6,723 nt of DNA from an uncultured Gloeocapsa sp. (GCA_937930495.1 CALGKL010000024.1:1-6723), one strand, 5' to 3'. Shown: positions 1 through 5,814, counted from the stretch's first letter. Notes: generated from the letters alone by a model not told the origin. Program-made: numbers and translations.

Positions 1-1067
1 TCGCTAATCAGCACTCGATCGCAATAATCCTCTACCTGTGCTCTAAACCAATCCCCATCATATTTACAATAAGTACCTGCTAATACTACCTGGATCCCCA
101 TTTCTCGCGCCAGAATCTTGGTCATCGCCGCAGCGTGGGTATTATCCCCAAAAACAACGGCTTTTTTACCCGTGAGGTTTTGACAATCAATCGAACGAGA
201 AAACCAAACCGCACCAGACTGCTGTAAAGTTTGTTCTTCAATGTAGGATTCGTAGTTTACCTCTGCTCCTTGAGAGTTTAAAACCTTTTGGATTTGTCTG
301 ATACAGCGTGCGGTTTCAATTACTCCCATAGGGGTAATATCCACATAGGGCATATTATGATATTCAAAGAGATAATTTGCTGTACCTAAACCTATTTCCC
401 GATAGGGAACTAAATTAAACCAAGCTTTAACTAAGTTTTTGAGATGATCAACTTTTGCTCCTAGGGGAATAATCGCGTTGATTTCGATTCCCAAATCAGC
501 CATTAAGCGTTTTAATTCGGTACAATCGTGCTGATTATGAAAACCTAGGGTAGTTAAACCGATAATATTGACTGAAGGTTTAGGGGTTTTCTCCTTGGGG
601 AGTTCACCCTTTTTTTGGGCTTTTTCTAAATAAAACTTAATAATTTGTTCTAAAGTGCGATCGGCAGCTTGTAACTCATTGAAGCGATAGTGATTGACGT
701 CAGCGAGCATAACATCACCTTTCGCATCGATTTGCGCGCGTTCGACAAAATTAGCTAAATCCTCTTGCAGGATACTAGAGGTGCAGGTAGGAGTCAACAC
801 GATTAAATCAGGGTTTTCTTCCCCATCTTTACGAACGATATTCTCAACTACTCTTTCTTGAGAACCACGGGCTAGGACATTGCGATCTACTATACTAGCG
901 GTTACGGGGGTAAAATCCTTTTCTCGCTCTAACATCGAGCGCATTACGTTAAAGTAATCATCTCCTAGAGGAGCGTGCATAATTGCGTGTACATTTTGAA
1001 AAGAACTAGCGATACGTAAAGTCCCGATGTGTGCAGGTCCTGCATACATCCAGTAAGCTAATTTCAT
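1..1067 (-). CDS. chlB: Light-independent protochlorophyllide reductase subunit B (ChlB), C-terminal part outside window
   Basis: ChlB forms with ChlN the catalytic heterotetramer of dark-operative protochlorophyllide reductase, which takes electrons from the ChlL iron protein and reduces ring D of protochlorophyllide, so chlorophyll can be made without light. The frame reads from ATG at 1067 to the window edge: 355 codons, about 70% of the family's usual length of roughly 510. The N-terminus [20 protein letters not shown] is near-invariant in ChlB. Asp36 (in HAPLGDDYF) is the family's non-cysteine ligand of the [4Fe-4S] cluster shared with ChlN. Cys95 lies in the conserved TPTCTSS stretch. 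Asp294 (SRSIDCQNL) probably corresponds to the proton-donating Asp, judged from memory. No break is seen. GGGAG lies 9 nt before the ATG. chlL and chlN are not in the window, which is usual for cyanobacteria. Identification is firm; only the missing C-terminus is unseen. Confidence 0.97.
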   Translation of the reverse strand, partial: MKLAYWMYAGPAHIGTLRIASSFQNVHAIMHAPLGDDYFNVMRSMLEREKDFTPVTASIVDRNVLARGSQERVVENIVRKDGEENPDLIVLTPTCTSSILQEDLANFVERAQIDAKGDVMLADVNHYRFNELQAADRTLEQIIKFYLEKAQKKGELPKEKTPKPSVNIIGLTTLGFHNQHDCTELKRLMADLGIEINAIIPLGAKVDHLKNLVKAWFNLVPYREIGLGTANYLFEYHNMPYVDITPMGVIETARCIRQIQKVLNSQGAEVNYESYIEEQTLQQSGAVWFSRSIDCQNLTGKKAVVFGDNTHAAAMTKILAREMGIQVVLAGTYCKYDGDWFRAQVEDYCDRVLIS

Positions 1068-1076
1068 GAATCATTT

Positions 1077-1119
1077 CTCCCTGTTACTTATCTGTTTTTT
1101 ATTGTGTCAAACAACAGGG
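1077..1119 (-). promoter_or_regulatory. chlB leader: Shine-Dalgarno within a possible hairpin, plus a TTGACA box
   Basis: On the minus strand GGGAG (1081-1077) sits 9 nt before the chlB ATG. The 7 bases AACAGGG that run into it (1085-1079) are a perfect complement of CCCTGTT upstream (1119-1113), with a 27-nt loop between. If transcribed, the pairing would cover the GGG of the ribosome binding site. A perfect TTGACA lies in the loop (1110-1105), but I see no good -10 box at the usual distance before the start codon. The elements are visible; any regulatory role is inference. Confidence 0.35.
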
Positions 1120-1152
1120 TTATTGAGGATTAATATTTACGAAACTCAATAA
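1120..1152 (-). repeat. 8-bp inverted repeat between the pentapeptide gene and chlB
   Basis: TTATTGAG (1120-1127) and CTCAATAA (1145-1152) are perfect complements separated by 17 nt. The repeat lies 25 nt past the stop of the pentapeptide-repeat gene and ahead of chlB, with a further CTCAAT copy at 1160-1165. It is AT-rich and lacks a clear T-run on the minus strand. It could be a weak terminator for the upstream gene, an operator for chlB, or chance in AT-rich DNA. Confidence 0.3.
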
Positions 1153-1176
1153 TTTTCAGCTCAATATTAACAAAAA

Positions 1177-2052
1177 TTACTTTTTCAAACCAATAATAAT
1201 AAATTTAATCGCCGGGTTAGGTATTAATACTTCTAATTCATCTAATTTATTCTCAGCTTTGAGTTGATGAAATTGATTTAAAAACTCGGTATTATTTTGC
1301 AATAAGCTAATTACTCTAGTGGCTACTTTGACGTGACGAGTTGGAGATTCTGGGAGATCTACGGATACTTGTTCAATCAAATCAACCAAAGTAATAGCAG
1401 TTTTTTCGAGAAGATTATCATCTGGTTTAATTTGTTGATCATTTATGGCTAATAACTCCTCAAATACTCCCAAAGATTCTGATTCAATAATTATTGGTTC
1501 ATTCGTTACAGAAATAAAATCTTTTTGCAAAATATTAGCCAATTCTCCCGGCTCTAAATTACCGGTTTCCGGGAAGCGATTGAGTTTATTAGGAGCAAAA
1601 TAAATATAATTACAAGTAATATCTTGAAGAGAAATATTTTGATTAATCGAGCAATTATATAGACTACTAGCGGTTAAAATAGCCTCATTTAAATTACTAT
1701 CTTCTAGGTTAGCTTGAATCAATAATGCTCCGCTTAAATTGGCTTTTGATAGAATAGCTTTAGTCAGATTAGCTCTGGTAAAATTAGCGTTGCGTAAATC
1801 AGCTTCTGCTAAATTGGCTCCTAGGAGAATAGCTTGAGTTAGATTCGCTCCCCGTAAATCAGACTTATTCAGGTTAGCTCGTTCCAGAATTGCTCCCTGT
1901 AGGTTAGCATCCCAAAAAGCGACTTTAGCCAAATCCAATTGTCTTAAATCAGCGTTACTCAAGTCCACGGGAATGAAAGAATTATTTTTCCTCCAATCAT
2001 TCCATTGTTTTACCCCTTGTCTAATTAGAGATAATTGTTCTGTTGATGCCAT
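1177..2052 (-). CDS. Pentapeptide-repeat protein with helical C-terminal extension
   Basis: The role is unknown. Pentapeptide repeats fold into a right-handed four-sided beta-helix, generally a protein-binding surface. Residues 1-28 form a lead-in of the type LIRQGVKQWNDWRKNN that precedes the repeats in many cyanobacterial members. A strict five-residue register (A-N/D/I-L-x-x) then runs from about residue 29 to 136, with the central Leu or Phe at 31, 36, 41 and so on: about 22 repeats. The segment after it (147-170, RFPETGNLEPGE) and the C-terminal stretch (about 205-291, ending in NPAIKFIIIGLKK) resemble, in diverged form, extensions seen on other cyanobacterial pentapeptide proteins. There is no signal peptide or membrane segment, so it is probably cytosolic. 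No Shine-Dalgarno is seen before the ATG. The gene sits 99 bp after the acetolactate synthase homologue and 109 bp before chlB. Nothing links it functionally to either. Confidence 0.9.
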   Translation of the reverse strand: MASTEQLSLIRQGVKQWNDWRKNNSFIPVDLSNADLRQLDLAKVAFWDANLQGAILERANLNKSDLRGANLTQAILLGANLAEADLRNANFTRANLTKAILSKANLSGALLIQANLEDSNLNEAILTASSLYNCSINQNISLQDITCNYIYFAPNKLNRFPETGNLEPGELANILQKDFISVTNEPIIIESESLGVFEELLAINDQQIKPDDNLLEKTAITLVDLIEQVSVDLPESPTRHVKVATRVISLLQNNTEFLNQFHQLKAENKLDELEVLIPNPAIKFIIIGLKK

Positions 2053-2075
2053 CTTTATTGCTTTTTAACGCTCTT

Positions 2076-2081
2076 ATTGTA
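2076..2081 (-). promoter_or_regulatory. Possible -10 box (TACAAT) for the pentapeptide gene
   Basis: TACAAT on the minus strand matches the TATAAT consensus at five of six positions and lies 23 nt before the start codon, just past the stem-loop that follows the upstream gene. No convincing -35 hexamer is found about 17 nt upstream (the sequence there reads AATAGC), so this is only a candidate. Confidence 0.3.
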
Positions 2082-2105
2082 TGATAATTCAGAACGTGGC
2101 TATTA

Positions 2106-2135
2106 ATAACCTCTCTCCTTTAAGAGAAAGGTTAT
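2106..2135 (-). terminator. Stem-loop after the acetolactate synthase homologue
   Basis: The 30 bases fold into a hairpin: a 7-bp outer stem (ATAACCT-type arm against its complement), one C-A mismatch, a 4-bp inner stem and a 6-nt loop. It starts 16 nt past the stop codon of the gene to the right. On the minus strand it is followed by TTAATAG, so the U-run is poor. It may be a terminator of weak intrinsic type or a 3'-end stabiliser. Confidence 0.5.
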
Positions 2136-2151
2136 GATATTCACACAAGAT

Positions 2152-3804
2152 TTATTCCCAGATTTGACAGCTTAAATCCCCGGATTTTTGAGAAAGTTTA
2201 ATATTTTCCCTGTAATCAACGGGACAATCGATAACAGCGGGTACATCTTGAGCTAAAGCTGTTTTGAGGGTGGGGATTAAATCCTCAGCAGATTGGACGC
2301 GGTATCCCTTTAAACCCATACTTTCAGCGAATTTGACGAAATCAGGATTACCAAAATCGATGAAGTTAGTCTCACCAAATTGAGTGAATTGTTTCCAACC
2401 GATTAAACCATAACCATTATCGTTGAAAATAAGGGTAACAAAGGGAGTACCGATTCTCAAGGCGGTTTCTAATTCTTGACAATTCATCATGAAACCACCA
2501 TCCCCAGTGACAGCGACTACTTTTTGTTGAGGATGTACCAATTTAGCGGCGATCGCTCCTGGAATAGCGATACCCATAGCCGCAAACCCATTGGAAATGA
2601 TACAGGTATTTGGACAGTCACAGTGATAATGACGAGCCATCCACATTTTATGGGCGCCTACATCAGAGATAACTATGTCTTGAGGACCCATTACCTGTCT
2701 CAAATCGTAGATAATTTTTTGCGGTTTAATGGGAAAACCAGTATCTTCAGCGTATTGTTCATAGTTCTGACGAATTTCCGGACGTAAACTAGCCGCAAAA
2801 GGTGTTTTCATCCCGGTGCGATCGGCGCGTTTGAGAATTTCTTTAAGAGAATCAGAGATATCCCCGACCACTTCTACTAGAGGTATATAGCTGCTATCAA
2901 TTTCAGCTGAATTCAAGCCTATATGGATGATGGGGATATCGCCTTGGGGATTCCATTTTTTGGGTGAATACTCGATCAAATCATAGCCTACGGCGATAAT
3001 CAAATCGCTTTTTTCAAAAGCACAATTGATGTGGTCTCTTTGTTGTAAACCCACCGTCCACAAAGCTAGAGGATGAGTATAGGGAATTGCCCCTTTACCC
3101 ATAAAACTATTAGCCACTGGTATATTCAATTGTGTGGCAAAATCCGTCAGAGCTTCTGACGCTCCGGCGCGAATTGCACCATTACCGGCGAGAATCAGAG
3201 GGTTTTTAGCTTTAGAAATAGCTACAGCTGCTTGATTAGTGCTGCGGAAAGAAGCGTAGGTTTTTTCCCGACTATCTTGATTCAAGGGTTGACCAACAAC
3301 GGGCATAGCTGCTATATTTTCTGGCAAATCTATGTGTACTGCTCCTGGTTTTTCCGATTGAGCCACTTTAAAGGCTTTACGAATAATTTCAGGAGTGTTG
3401 CTAGGTCTGACGATTTGTTTATTCCATTTGGTCACAGGAGCAAACATCGCTACTAAGTCCAGGTATTGGTGAGACTCGATGTGCATCCGATCTGTCCCCA
3501 CTTGTCCTGTAATCGCTACCAATGGCGCCCCGTCTAGATTAGCATCAGCTACCCCTGTCATCAAATTAGTCGCTCCAGGACCTAAAGTAGATAAACAGAC
3601 TCCTGCTTTTCCCGTTAGACGTCCATAGACATCAGCCATAAAAGCTGCTCCTTGTTCATGACGTACGGTGATAAACTTGATCGAAGAATGCTTCAAAGCT
3701 TGAAGAACATGTAAATTCTCCTCGCCTGGAAGTCCAAAAACGTATTCTACTCCTTCGTTTTCCAGACATTGTACTAGTAATTCAGCCGTATTTAGTTCCC
3801 CCAT
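2152..3804 (-). CDS. ilvB: Acetolactate synthase large-subunit homologue (FAD-independent AlsS type, ThDP enzyme)
   Basis: Predicted to condense two pyruvates to 2-acetolactate, releasing CO2; cytosolic. The 550 residues show the three-domain layout of ThDP enzymes. The N-terminal Pyr domain has the catalytic Glu50 (VRHEQGAAFMADVYGR) and the LGPGATN loop at 74-80. The middle domain spans about 190-330. The C-terminal PP domain has the ThDP/Mg motif GDGG (434-437) ending in NDN (461-463). In the middle domain GYDLIEYSPKKWN (273-285) resembles Bacillus AlsS, and the RFDDR FAD motif of anabolic enzymes is absent, so it should not need FAD. The symbol follows the usual cyanobacterial annotation; alsS might describe the type better. 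No small regulatory subunit or acetolactate decarboxylase is adjacent. At the substrate-specificity position (AlsS Gln487, AHAS II Trp464) it has Lys471, so the exact substrates are open. The ATG is preceded by AAAGGGA with 6 nt spacing. Glyoxylate carboligase is unlikely because Glu50 is present. Confidence 0.88.
   Translation of the reverse strand: MGELNTAELLVQCLENEGVEYVFGLPGEENLHVLQALKHSSIKFITVRHEQGAAFMADVYGRLTGKAGVCLSTLGPGATNLMTGVADANLDGAPLVAITGQVGTDRMHIESHQYLDLVAMFAPVTKWNKQIVRPSNTPEIIRKAFKVAQSEKPGAVHIDLPENIAAMPVVGQPLNQDSREKTYASFRSTNQAAVAISKAKNPLILAGNGAIRAGASEALTDFATQLNIPVANSFMGKGAIPYTHPLALWTVGLQQRDHINCAFEKSDLIIAVGYDLIEYSPKKWNPQGDIPIIHIGLNSAEIDSSYIPLVEVVGDISDSLKEILKRADRTGMKTPFAASLRPEIRQNYEQYAEDTGFPIKPQKIIYDLRQVMGPQDIVISDVGAHKMWMARHYHCDCPNTCIISNGFAAMGIAIPGAIAAKLVHPQQKVVAVTGDGGFMMNCQELETALRIGTPFVTLIFNDNGYGLIGWKQFTQFGETNFIDFGNPDFVKFAESMGLKGYRVQSAEDLIPTLKTALAQDVPAVIDCPVDYRENIKLSQKSGDLSCQIWE
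2549..2556. repeat. HIP1 octamer GCGATCGC
   Basis: A perfect copy of the highly iterated palindrome typical of many cyanobacterial genomes, here inside the acetolactate synthase homologue. Two copies in 6.7 kb is well above the roughly 0.1 expected by chance at even base composition. Confidence 0.85.
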
Positions 3805-3953
3805 AGCATTTCCCTTTGAGATGCGTTTTTTATTACCCTTACTCTAGGTTATTACTATCTGGCTGAATACCGCAATAGTATTGAGCATTAATTTTCGCAA
3901 ATTGCTTGCATATTTTTTCTGTTTGTGCTTTAATTAATAATTGTGATTCTTAA
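3805..3953. promoter_or_regulatory. Divergent intergenic region between the acetolactate synthase homologue and trnL
   Basis: These 149 AT-rich bases must hold the start signals of both the minus-strand enzyme gene and the plus-strand tRNA gene. Two short palindromes are visible: CAATA-G-TATTG (3873-3883) and GCAA-A-TTGC (3897-3905). No promoter of good consensus faces the enzyme gene; TTGCGA with a 17-nt spacer to TATTGC is the best I find and it is poor. I see no small gene here. Confidence 0.45.
3906..3934 (+). promoter_or_regulatory. Candidate sigma-70 promoter of trnL
   Basis: TTGCAT (3906-3911) and TTTAAT (3929-3934) are separated by exactly 17 nt, each close to consensus. They place the transcription start near 3941, about a dozen bases before the mature tRNA 5' end at 3954, a sensible leader for RNase P to remove. 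The TTTAAT box lacks the strongly conserved A at its second position, so this remains a candidate. Confidence 0.45.
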
Positions 3954-4280
3954 GGGGGCGTGGCGGAATGGTAGACGCTACGGACTTAAAGAATTGAGCC
4001 TTGAAGGAGAAATCCTCTGAGTGTAAGCTCTCAAATTCAGGGAAACCTAAATCTGTCCAACAGACATGGCAATCCTGAGCCAAGCCCAAACCATCAACTG
4101 ATTAACTTGGAGTTTGGGAAGGTGCAGAGACTCGACGGGAGCTACCCTAACAGACTAGGCTGAGGGTAAAGGGAGAGTCCAATTCTCAATTGTTAACCAG
4201 TTAACGGTAGCGAAAGCTGCGAGAGAATGAAAATCCGTTGACCGTAAAAGGTCGTGAGGGTTCAAGTCCCTCTGCCCCCA
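3954..4280 (+). tRNA. trnL-UAA: tRNA-Leu(UAA), interrupted by a group I intron
   Basis: Exon 1 is 3954-3987 and exon 2 is 4230-4280, giving an 85-nt mature tRNA. The acceptor stem GGGGGCG pairs with TGCCCCC (one G-U pair), with discriminator A at 4280. The D stem is GCG/CGC. The anticodon stem ACGGA/TCCGT holds the loop CT-TAA-AA, giving anticodon UAA, which reads UUA and UUG. A long variable arm (GACC/GGTC, 4240-4253) marks it as class II, and the T arm is GAGGG-TTCAAGT-CCCTC. CCA is not encoded and must be added after processing. The gene runs opposite to all its neighbours and ends 5 bp from the 3' end of the convergent minus-strand gene. No terminator fits in that gap, so transcription must end inside or beyond the neighbouring gene. 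Confidence 0.97.
3988..4229 (+). ncRNA. Group I intron of tRNA-Leu(UAA), 242 nt
   Basis: A probably self-splicing ribozyme between U34 and A35 of the anticodon, the conserved site of the cyanobacterial and plastid trnL intron. The 5' exon end CTT (3985-3987) pairs with GAG at 3996-3998 (P1, with the splice-site U-G pair), and the last intron base is G4229. Pairings seen by eye: P2 capped by a GAAA tetraloop (4006-4015), P3 (4026-4032 with 4137-4143), P4 TCAGG/CCTGA (4037-4041 with 4074-4078), a hairpin TCTGT/ACAGA (4052-4064), P6 CCCAAAC/GTTTGGG (4085-4091 with 4112-4118), P7 GACTC/GAGTC (4129-4133 with 4175-4179), P8 ACCCT/AGGGT (4144-4148 with 4163-4167) and P9 ATTCTC/GAGAAT (4182-4187 with 4223-4228). 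The P9 region adds a GAAA-capped hairpin (4207-4220). It carries no homing endonuclease ORF. The core looks intact. Confidence 0.96.
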
Positions 4281-4285
4281 TCCGA

Positions 4286-5170
4286 TTAAATCTCCGCTAC
4301 GGCTCTTTCGATGAGACGACGTGCGAGAGTTTGGACACCGGTGTGATAGTAATATTTAACCGTCATATCCAGGAAAGCAGCGAGATAGTCTAACTTATCT
4401 TTGGAAACCTCGATAAAGCTAGTTAGATTGTTGACTAAGCCTTGTTGGGTAATATTATTATCCGAGACCAGATTATTCATCCAACCCTGGGTAGCTTCAA
4501 AACTCTCGGTTATAAAGCCTAGTTGTTCTGAAGTATTATTGCCGGGGATTAAATCTTTGACCCCTTTAAAGGTTTGGTTACCTTCCAAATCCGAGGGGTT
4601 CATGCCTTTAATCATACTTAACCCTTTGAGGGCAAAATCAGCACCTAGGGGAATAACACCGTCAAAACAAACCAGAGCAGCCATCCGCAGGAAAGACTCA
4701 CCACTATAACTTGTTAAAGCGGCGATAAAATCACCTAAACTATCCCCTGGGATCCCGTTGATTTGACAAAAAGCCACAACCTCAGTAACTAATTTAACTG
4801 ATAGGTCGATGGTTTGAGCCTTTTCTGGTTTTGGGGAGATATTTTTTAAGAATCCTAAAAACGTATCTTGTCCAATCCGATTAGCTAAAGCTGCACTACC
4901 TAACAAACCTGAAGCATTATCTACGGTTTCATAGAGCCAGAGTGCGCGCTGATAGCCTTGGGATTTATCGTTAAATAGGGTTACCGCTCTTTCCCCGATT
5001 TGTTGAATTAAATCTTCGTCGGTTTCTCCAGTTACGGTACGAATAGTGTTATCAAAGCCTACTAGATTATCCCATTTCCCAGGAACAACTTTATCTAGAG
5101 ACTTAAGAGCCATGACGGTTAAGCCACCTGTAGGTAACTCATCGACGATTTTAAAGATTGGTTTACTCAC
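4286..5170 (-). CDS. Conserved-looking protein of unknown function, 294 aa
   Basis: I do not recognise this family. The protein begins MSKPIFKIVDELPTGG and appears mostly helical, with amphipathic stretches around residues 50-85, 120-155, 165-190 and 245-292. It has no signal peptide, no clear membrane span, and no nucleotide-binding or metal motif that I can see. Translation starts at GTG (5170), chosen because AAGGAG lies exactly 6 nt upstream; the next in-frame ATG is Met20, without such a site. The Shine-Dalgarno overlaps the stop of the lipoprotein gene upstream (10-nt gap), so the two are almost certainly one transcription unit and may be translationally coupled. A cytosolic partner of the lipoprotein, or simple co-expression with the ndhN cluster, are both possible but unproven. 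The stop codon is 5 bp from the convergent tRNA gene, which leaves no room for a terminator. Confidence 0.85.
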   Translation of the reverse strand: MSKPIFKIVDELPTGGLTVMALKSLDKVVPGKWDNLVGFDNTIRTVTGETDEDLIQQIGERAVTLFNDKSQGYQRALWLYETVDNASGLLGSAALANRIGQDTFLGFLKNISPKPEKAQTIDLSVKLVTEVVAFCQINGIPGDSLGDFIAALTSYSGESFLRMAALVCFDGVIPLGADFALKGLSMIKGMNPSDLEGNQTFKGVKDLIPGNNTSEQLGFITESFEATQGWMNNLVSDNNITQQGLVNNLTSFIEVSKDKLDYLAAFLDMTVKYYYHTGVQTLARRLIERAVAEI

Positions 5171-5183
5171 GATTTACTCCTTA
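5171..5183 (-). promoter_or_regulatory. Shine-Dalgarno overlapping the upstream stop; fixes the GTG start
   Basis: On the minus strand the lipoprotein stop TAA (5183-5181) shares its two A's with AAGGAG (5182-5177), followed by a 6-nt spacer and GTG at 5170. This is the best ribosome binding site in the window and supports GTG over the later ATG. The arrangement is typical of translational coupling. Confidence 0.8.
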
Positions 5184-5750
5184 AACAAGAGAAGGGATAC
5201 TAGGTGCGTAGGCGATTGTTGAATCCACAGGAGGTAAAAAAGCTTGTAATCCAGCTAAACCTCTAAGGTCGAATTTTTCTAGCCATTTAATCCGATCATC
5301 GCGGGTGAAAGAAGGATCACGGGATAAAACTTTAACCTGATAACGACCATTAACTAATACAGCAGTAGCATTAGCGCCTTGATCTACAGCGGGAAAACCG
5401 CCTATTTTGGTGGTGCTAGATTTAAACTTCTCAGCAGCACTAGGATTATTGATGGTATCGCTAATGGCTAACATGGCAACGTTTTTACCGTCTTTATCAA
5501 CTTTATATTCAGCAAAACCTTTCTTTTCTTGAGCGGGAATTACTTTAAATCCATCACTAGATTTCGGGAAAAACTTATTAAAGCTACTACCTTGTTCTGA
5601 ATCTTTAGAAACCGCGGGAGTAGCACCTTTACCTGTGGTTTCTTTTTGGACTTGGTCATAACGAGAGGGTTGTTCGGCGCAAGCGTTGAGGAAAAGGAGC
5701 AAGCTTAGACACAGAGGAATAACTAATTTTGGCCAAGAAAACTTGAGCAT
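5181..5750 (-). CDS. Predicted lipoprotein of unknown function
   Basis: With the start at 5750 the product has 189 residues. It opens with a lipoprotein signal: a basic stretch (KFSWPK), a hydrophobic core (LVIPLCLSLLLFL) and the lipobox LNAC, whose Cys is residue 24 and would carry the lipid. After a polar linker rich in Ser, Thr, Lys and Gln comes a compact domain with FKVIPAQEKKGFAEYKV, GGFPAV and RIKWLEKFDL. I do not recognise a family; it lacks the features I would expect of PsbP. It should be tethered to a membrane facing the periplasm or thylakoid lumen. An upstream in-frame ATG (5762) would add four residues (MEKK), but GGAG (5760-5757) lies 6 nt before the ATG at 5750 and nothing similar precedes 5762. 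It follows ndhN by 79 bp and is coupled to the 294-aa gene downstream. Confidence 0.88.
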   Translation of the reverse strand: MLKFSWPKLVIPLCLSLLLFLNACAEQPSRYDQVQKETTGKGATPAVSKDSEQGSSFNKFFPKSSDGFKVIPAQEKKGFAEYKVDKDGKNVAMLAISDTINNPSAAEKFKSSTTKIGGFPAVDQGANATAVLVNGRYQVKVLSRDPSFTRDDRIKWLEKFDLRGLAGLQAFLPPVDSTIAYAPSIPSLV

Positions 5751-5756
5751 TTTTTT

Positions 5757-5760
5757 CTCC
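5757..5760 (-). promoter_or_regulatory. Shine-Dalgarno GGAG deciding the lipoprotein start
   Basis: GGAG followed by six A's precedes the ATG at 5750. The site overlaps the alternative upstream ATG (5762-5760) and would fall inside the reading frame if that codon were used, so 5750 is the better start. Confidence 0.65.
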
Positions 5761-5784
5761 ATTAGCTAAACAATTTACCTATAA

Positions 5785-5814
5785 CCCTAAGATACTCTTA
5801 GGGAAATCTGTCAA
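5785..5814 (-). promoter_or_regulatory. Inverted repeat and TTGACA box between ndhN and the lipoprotein gene
   Basis: CCCTAAG (5785-5791) and CTTAGGG (5797-5803) form a perfect 7-bp stem with a 5-nt loop. On the minus strand a perfect -35 consensus TTGACA (5814-5809) stands just before it, and TATAGG (5783-5778) just after, but the spacing between these boxes is 25 nt, too long for a standard promoter; TATCTT (5794-5789) gives 14 nt, too short. No T-run follows the stem. It could be an operator over an internal promoter, an attenuator or a weak terminator. Confidence 0.4.

Noticed and set aside
1670..1970. Tandem DNA repeats of about 15 and 30 bp
   Set aside because: They are the coding consequence of the A(N/D)Lxx pentapeptide register and diverge at third positions; no separate repeat element or CRISPR is present.
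1177..2052. Qnr-like quinolone resistance or gyrase-mimic role
   Set aside because: Pentapeptide repeats alone do not imply this. The lead-in and helical tail match general cyanobacterial pentapeptide proteins, and there is no resistance or topoisomerase context.
2476..2787. A 103-codon open frame on the plus strand
   Set aside because: It lies wholly antisense to the conserved PP-domain coding region of the acetolactate synthase homologue, has no ribosome binding site and no recognisable product; it is a shadow.
3232..3456. A 74-codon open frame on the plus strand
   Set aside because: Antisense to conserved coding sequence of the same enzyme, with a composition that does not look like a real protein.
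2152..3804. Glyoxylate carboligase (Gcl) as identity of the ThDP enzyme
   Set aside because: Gcl has a Val in place of the catalytic Glu in the RH-E/V motif; here Glu50 is present, and the middle-domain GYDLIEYSPKKWN stretch resembles AlsS. A side activity on glyoxylate is not excluded.
458..4652. Shared stretch around CCTAGGGGAATAA in chlB (about 461) and the 294-aa gene (about 4645)
   Set aside because: Both copies encode Ile-Pro-Leu-Gly in the same reading phase within unrelated proteins. It is most likely coincidence of codon choice, not a dispersed repeat.
4401..4709. A 102-codon open frame on the plus strand
   Set aside because: Antisense to the 294-aa gene, which has a strong start signal; the plus-strand frame has no such support.
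5181..5750. PsbP-family lumenal photosystem II protein
   Set aside because: Size and lipobox would allow it, but I cannot find the PsbP sequence pattern, so the product is left as unknown lipoprotein.
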